Source: Pseudomonas crudilactis (lineage in GTDB: Bacteria > Pseudomonadota > Gammaproteobacteria > Pseudomonadales > Pseudomonadaceae). Taken from it: a DNA stretch of 64,000 nucleotides. Of this stretch, positions 60,435 to 64,000 are shown one piece after another. The stretch spans positions 62,001 through 126,000 of the forward strand of contig NZ_WXVV01000020.1 in the NCBI RefSeq assembly GCF_013433315.1, given 5' to 3'. Within the stretch, counting starts at the first letter, position 1; each line of letters begins with the position of its first letter. The position numbers and the translations under genes were made by a program. The notes below the pieces were generated by a model. That model was not told the origin of the DNA. It did no database searches and was given only the letters and a program-made list of their open reading frames with translations.

Positions 60435-61889
60435 ATGCACATCTATAAAGTGTTGATCATCGGCAGTGGTTTTGGCGGTCAATGTGCTGCGGTCAACCTG
60501 CTCAAGGCCGGGATCGACGATTTTCGCCTGCTGGAGCGACGGGACTTCTTTGGCGGCACTTGGTGCCAGAACACCTACCCCGGCGCGGCGGTGGACGTGC
60601 CATCGCCGCTCTATTCACTGTCGTTTGCCCCGTACCGCTGGTCGCAGATGTTCGCCGGACAGGCCGAATTGCACCGCTACACCGAGCATGTGATCGAGCA
60701 GTTCGGTTTGCGCGAACGCGTGGAGCTGGAGGCCAATGTCGAGCGCGTCGAGTGGGACGACACGGAAAAACGCTGGGCCGTGCACACCGCCAGCAAAGGC
60801 ACCTTTTATGCGCAGTTCCTGATCAATGCCACCGGACCATTGAGCCAACCGGTCATCCCACACTTCCCCGGCCAGGAGCGCTTTCAAGGCAAGACTTTTC
60901 ATACAAACAACTGGGATCACAGCTACGACTACCGCGGTAAACGTGTGGCCATCGTCGGCAGCGGTGCCAGTGCGGTGCAAGTGATTCCGGCGATTGCGGC
61001 GCAGGTCGAGCAACTGCACGTGTTTCAACGCACGCCGCATTGGGTGCTGCCCCGCGCCGATCGCCAGTTCGGGCCGTTGCAACGCTGGCTGCTCGGCCGC
61101 AAACCCGCCTACAAACTGTTGCGCTGGCTGATTTACTGGCAATTCGAAACCCGGGTCATCGCGTTCAAATACTCGAAAGCGGCGATTCACATGGTGCAGC
61201 AGCACGCCCTGCGTTTTCTCAAACGCCAGGTGCCGGACCCGGTGCTGCGAGAAAAACTCACCCCGGACTTCACCATTGGCTGCAAACGGGTGCTGGTTTC
61301 CAGCACCTATTACCCGGCGCTGAACCGTCCCAATGTCACCTTGCATACCCGCGAACAAGGCATCGCTTCCATCGACGAAAGCGGCATCAACACTGAGGAC
61401 GGCCAACACATCGATGTTGATCTGATCGTCTGGTCGACCGGTTACGACGCCACCGACGGGGTGATTTCCTACCCGGTCAGCGGAAAAAACGCCGTGCAAC
61501 TCAGAGAGGTCTGGGCGCAATACCCGCGCGCGTATCTGGGCACCAGCCTGCCGGACTTCCCCAACCTGTTTATCGTCACCGGGCCCAACACTGGCATCGG
61601 CCACACCTCGGCGCTGTTCATCATCGAGTCGCAGATGAACTACATCCTCGACTGCATTCGCACCGTGCAGGCCAAAGGCCTGCGCAGCATCGAAGTGCGC
61701 CGTGATGCGGAACGTACCTACACTGAGATGATTCATCGAGAGATGGAGCGCACGGTCTGGAAGTCCGGCGGCTGCCACAGTTGGTATCAAAGCAAGAGCG
61801 GTCATGTGATCGCGATGTTTCCCGGCTTCAGTTTCAGCTATCACCGCTTGACCCGAGCGCTGAAACCGGCCGACCACATTCTGTCCTGA
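60435..61889 (+). CDS. Baeyer-Villiger-type flavin monooxygenase
   Basis: 484 residues. The first dinucleotide motif is VLIIGSGFGGQCAAVNLL, the second is VAIVGSGASAVQVIPAIA, and the Baeyer-Villiger fingerprint FxGxxxHxxxW(D) is present as FQGKTFHTNNWD just before it. These enzymes use NADPH and O2 to turn ketones into esters or lactones. An esterase-like hydrolase follows 21 bp on and could open the product. The substrate is not evident. AAGGAGG precedes the ATG. Confidence 0.93.
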   Translation: MHIYKVLIIGSGFGGQCAAVNLLKAGIDDFRLLERRDFFGGTWCQNTYPGAAVDVPSPLYSLSFAPYRWSQMFAGQAELHRYTEHVIEQFGLRERVELEANVERVEWDDTEKRWAVHTASKGTFYAQFLINATGPLSQPVIPHFPGQERFQGKTFHTNNWDHSYDYRGKRVAIVGSGASAVQVIPAIAAQVEQLHVFQRTPHWVLPRADRQFGPLQRWLLGRKPAYKLLRWLIYWQFETRVIAFKYSKAAIHMVQQHALRFLKRQVPDPVLREKLTPDFTIGCKRVLVSSTYYPALNRPNVTLHTREQGIASIDESGINTEDGQHIDVDLIVWSTGYDATDGVISYPVSGKNAVQLREVWAQYPRAYLGTSLPDFPNLFIVTGPNTGIGHTSALFIIESQMNYILDCIRTVQAKGLRSIEVRRDAERTYTEMIHREMERTVWKSGGCHSWYQSKSGHVIAMFPGFSFSYHRLTRALKPADHILS

Positions 61890-61910
61890 ACACGTAAAAG
61901 GAAGACGTCG

Positions 61911-62837
61911 ATGCTTTTGCTGTTTGTCGCCCTCGCGGTTTTCGTAGCCTGGAGCTGGTTGAGTTATCCGGCGGTCGGCCATTGGCTGTACGACTTGAAC
62001 ATGGCCATCGAGGCCAAGTTGTACAAATTGCACAAGATCGAAGTGCCGATCGCCGAGATGAGCGTCTCGACGTGGCAGGGCGGGCCGTATGAAGCGGCCA
62101 GCGCGATTCTGATGCTGCATGGCTACAGCGCCGAGAAGAATCTGTGGCTGCGCTTTTCCCGGCACTTCGTGCGCCAGTATCGAGTGATTATCCCGGACCT
62201 TGCCGGCCATGGTGAAACCGGCTTCAAGGCTGGCGGCGGCTACGACATTCCGTTGCAGGCCAAGCGCATGATCCAGTTGCTCGACGTTTGCGGCGTGGAG
62301 AAAGTCCATGTGATCGGCAACTCGATGGGCGGCTACATCGCCGCGTGGCTGGCGGCGACTTATCCGGATCGCATCGCTTCGGTGGCGCTGATCGACCCGG
62401 CGGGCGTCACTGCACCGGAGGTCAGCGACATGGAGCGGCATCTGGCGCGCGGGCATAACCCGTTTCTGATCAATTCCCGGGAAGAGTTTCGCCAGTTTTA
62501 TGCGATGACCATGGAATCACCGCCATGGGTGCCGAATCTGGTGCTGGACGCCATCGCCCAGCGCTACGAACAACAACGCGATGAACTGGAGGAGATCTTC
62601 CGCGATTTTCGCGCCAGCCCGCCGATGGAGCCGAAACTCGCCGACATCAAGTGCCCGGCGCTGTTGCTCTGGGGGCGCAAGGATCGGCTGATCGACGTCA
62701 GCAGCGTGCCGGTGTGGAGCAAGGGGATTGCCAATTTGCGCGTGGATGTCTGGGACCATGTCGGGCACATGCCGATGGTTGAACAGCCGGGGAATACTGC
62801 GCGGCTGTATCGCGAGTTTCTGGGGAGCCAGCATTGA
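61911..62837 (+). CDS. Alpha/beta hydrolase
   Basis: 308 residues. An N-terminal hydrophobic segment (LLLFVALAVFVAWSWLSYPAVG) may anchor it in the inner membrane. The nucleophile elbow is VIGNSMGGYIAAW, the acid is in LLLWGRKDRLID, and the base His is in WDHVGHMPMVEQP. It is a likely esterase or lactonase acting on the product of the upstream Baeyer-Villiger enzyme. GGAAG precedes the ATG. Confidence 0.92.
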   Translation: MLLLFVALAVFVAWSWLSYPAVGHWLYDLNMAIEAKLYKLHKIEVPIAEMSVSTWQGGPYEAASAILMLHGYSAEKNLWLRFSRHFVRQYRVIIPDLAGHGETGFKAGGGYDIPLQAKRMIQLLDVCGVEKVHVIGNSMGGYIAAWLAATYPDRIASVALIDPAGVTAPEVSDMERHLARGHNPFLINSREEFRQFYAMTMESPPWVPNLVLDAIAQRYEQQRDELEEIFRDFRASPPMEPKLADIKCPALLLWGRKDRLIDVSSVPVWSKGIANLRVDVWDHVGHMPMVEQPGNTARLYREFLGSQH

Positions 62838-62874
62838 ACTTCTGTACATCCCCTGCAGGAGATGTGAGGCGCAG

Positions 62875-64000
62875 ATGAATATTCTTTATGACGAACGCCT
62901 CGACGGCCCGCTGCCGCAGGTGAACAAGGCCGACTTGCTCAAGGCCCTGCAACACGCCGTGCCTGACCTCGACATTTTGTGGCGTGAAGAAGAACTCAAA
63001 CCCTACGAATGCGACGGCCTCTCCGCCTACCGCACCACGCCGATGCTGGTCGCCCTGCCCCGTCGACTCGAGCAAGTGCAAACCCTGCTCAAACTCTGCC
63101 ATGAAAAAAACGTCCCGGTGGTTGCCCGTGGTGCCGGCACCGGGTTGTCCGGCGGCGCCTTGCCGCTGGAACAGGGCCTGCTGTTGGTGATGGCGCGCTT
63201 CAACAACATCCTGCACATCGACCCGGCCGCACGCACCGCGCGGGTTCAACCGGGGGTGCGCAATCTGGCGATATCTCAGGCAGCGGCGCCGTTCGGCCTG
63301 TATTACGCGCCGGACCCCTCCTCGCAAATTGCCTGTTCGATCGGCGGCAACGTCGCCGAAAACGCCGGCGGCGTGCATTGCCTCAAGTACGGCCTGACCG
63401 TGCACAATCTGCTGAAAATCGAAGTGCTGACCATCGAAGGAGAACGCCTGACCCTCGGTTCGGATGCCCTCGATTCAGCGGGTTTTGATCTACTCGCCTT
63501 GTTCACCGGCTCCGAAGGACTGCTGGGGATCATCACCGAAGTCACGGTCAAACTGCTGCCCAAACCGCAAGTCGCGAAAGTGCTGCTGGCCAGTTTCGAT
63601 TCCGTGGAAAAGGCTGGCCGCGCGGTCGCCGAAATCATCGCGGCGGGGATCATTCCCGGCGGCCTGGAGATGATGGACAACCTCGCCATTCGCGCCGCTG
63701 AAGATTTCATCCACGCCGGTTACCCGGTCGACGCCGAGGCGATCCTGCTGTGCGAACTCGACGGTGTCGAAGCCGATGTCCACGACGATTGCCAAAGGGT
63801 GCGCGAGGTCATGACCGCGGCCGGTGCCACCGAAGTGCGTCAGGCCCGCGATGAAGCCGAACGTGTGCGCTTCTGGGCCGGACGCAAGAATGCCTTTCCG
63901 GCCATCGGCCGTTTGTCACCGGACTATTACTGCATGGACGGCACCATCCCGCGCCGCGAATTGCCCGGTGTCCTGCAAGGTATCGCCCGCCTCGGCGAAG
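62875..64000 (+). CDS. glcD: FAD-linked oxidase, glycolate oxidase subunit GlcD (partial)
   Basis: The first 375 residues are present and the 3' end is cut by the window edge. The FAD-binding PP loop is readable as PVVARGAGTGLSGGALPLEQG, then QPGVRNLAIS, DPSSQIACSIGGNVAENAGGVHCLKYG and TGSEGLLGIITEVTVKLLP. This is the GlcD/D-lactate dehydrogenase pattern; GlcE and GlcF would be expected next. It starts 37 bp after the hydrolase gene. Confidence 0.9.
   Translation, partial: MNILYDERLDGPLPQVNKADLLKALQHAVPDLDILWREEELKPYECDGLSAYRTTPMLVALPRRLEQVQTLLKLCHEKNVPVVARGAGTGLSGGALPLEQGLLLVMARFNNILHIDPAARTARVQPGVRNLAISQAAAPFGLYYAPDPSSQIACSIGGNVAENAGGVHCLKYGLTVHNLLKIEVLTIEGERLTLGSDALDSAGFDLLALFTGSEGLLGIITEVTVKLLPKPQVAKVLLASFDSVEKAGRAVAEIIAAGIIPGGLEMMDNLAIRAAEDFIHAGYPVDAEAILLCELDGVEADVHDDCQRVREVMTAAGATEVRQARDEAERVRFWAGRKNAFPAIGRLSPDYYCMDGTIPRRELPGVLQGIARLGE

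Overview
The window is a chromosomal stretch of a Pseudomonas, most likely of the P. fluorescens group. The evidence is GC-rich, uniformly biased codons, many families typical of the genus (DUF2388, DUF2790, Mqo with an N-terminal signal, phosphatidylcholine synthase, LigD, a cobF-type gene), and dozens of REP-type palindromes of the GTGGGAGCGAGC and GTAGGAGCTGCCG classes together with a REP-associated transposase. No rRNA, tRNA, prophage, CRISPR array or plasmid gene was seen. Both edges cut genes: a molybdenum hydroxylase subunit on the left and a GlcD-like flavoprotein on the right.

1-11.5 kb: a catabolic island that looks built for an N-heterocyclic or aromatic acid substrate. It holds a two-subunit molybdenum hydroxylase (IorA/IorB-like), a divergent LysR regulator, two tandem amidohydrolase-2 paralogues (one lacking the HxH metal motif), a UbiD decarboxylase overlapping its UbiX flavin prenyltransferase, a His-rich COG0523 GTPase, an NCS2 nucleobase permease and an 8-oxoguanine-deaminase-like amidohydrolase. 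No characterised pathway that I know has this exact set.

11.5-30.5 kb: mostly housekeeping and accessory single genes: a propeller protein with its TPR/HTH regulator, a Nudix hydrolase, a 27-residue membrane peptide, NTF2-like proteins, mqo, a chemoreceptor, sodC and a DUF2388 protein. Then comes an apparent operon of a haem-oxygenase-like diiron protein, a methyltransferase and LigD. It is followed by a complete REPtron (RAYT transposase between GTAG-class REPs), a DUF533 protein, phosphatidylcholine synthase, and a methyltransferase/DUF4242 pair.

30.5-40.6 kb: a DUF2790 / 42-bp-repeat protein / DipZ operon stands divergent from an OmpR-type two-component system. A LodA/LodB-like quinoprotein oxidase pair converges on a DUF2063-DUF692 operon. 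A compound site, GTGTATC-N13-GATACAC with a further GATAC 10 bp on, occurs in the two-component divergent promoter and again upstream of DUF692, which suggests one regulon.

40.8-48.2 kb: a methyltransferase, a sirtuin, a LysR regulator with acetoacetate genes (CoA-transferase A and B, thiolase), and CobF with a phosphoglycerate-mutase-fold partner.

48.4-56.8 kb: an RpiR-regulated cluster of isochorismatase-like hydrolase, glutamine-synthetase-like ligase, N-formylglutamate-amidohydrolase-like protein, APC permease, two AstA/AruF-AruG-type N-succinyltransferase subunits and an oxaloacetate-decarboxylase-like protein. It looks like an amine or amino-acid catabolic pathway separate from the classical aru operon.

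56.8-64 kb: a small DUF3077-like protein, a tandemly duplicated MITE-like element, a secreted glutamate carboxypeptidase, a MASE2-GGDEF cyclase, a Baeyer-Villiger monooxygenase with an alpha/beta hydrolase, and the start of glcD.
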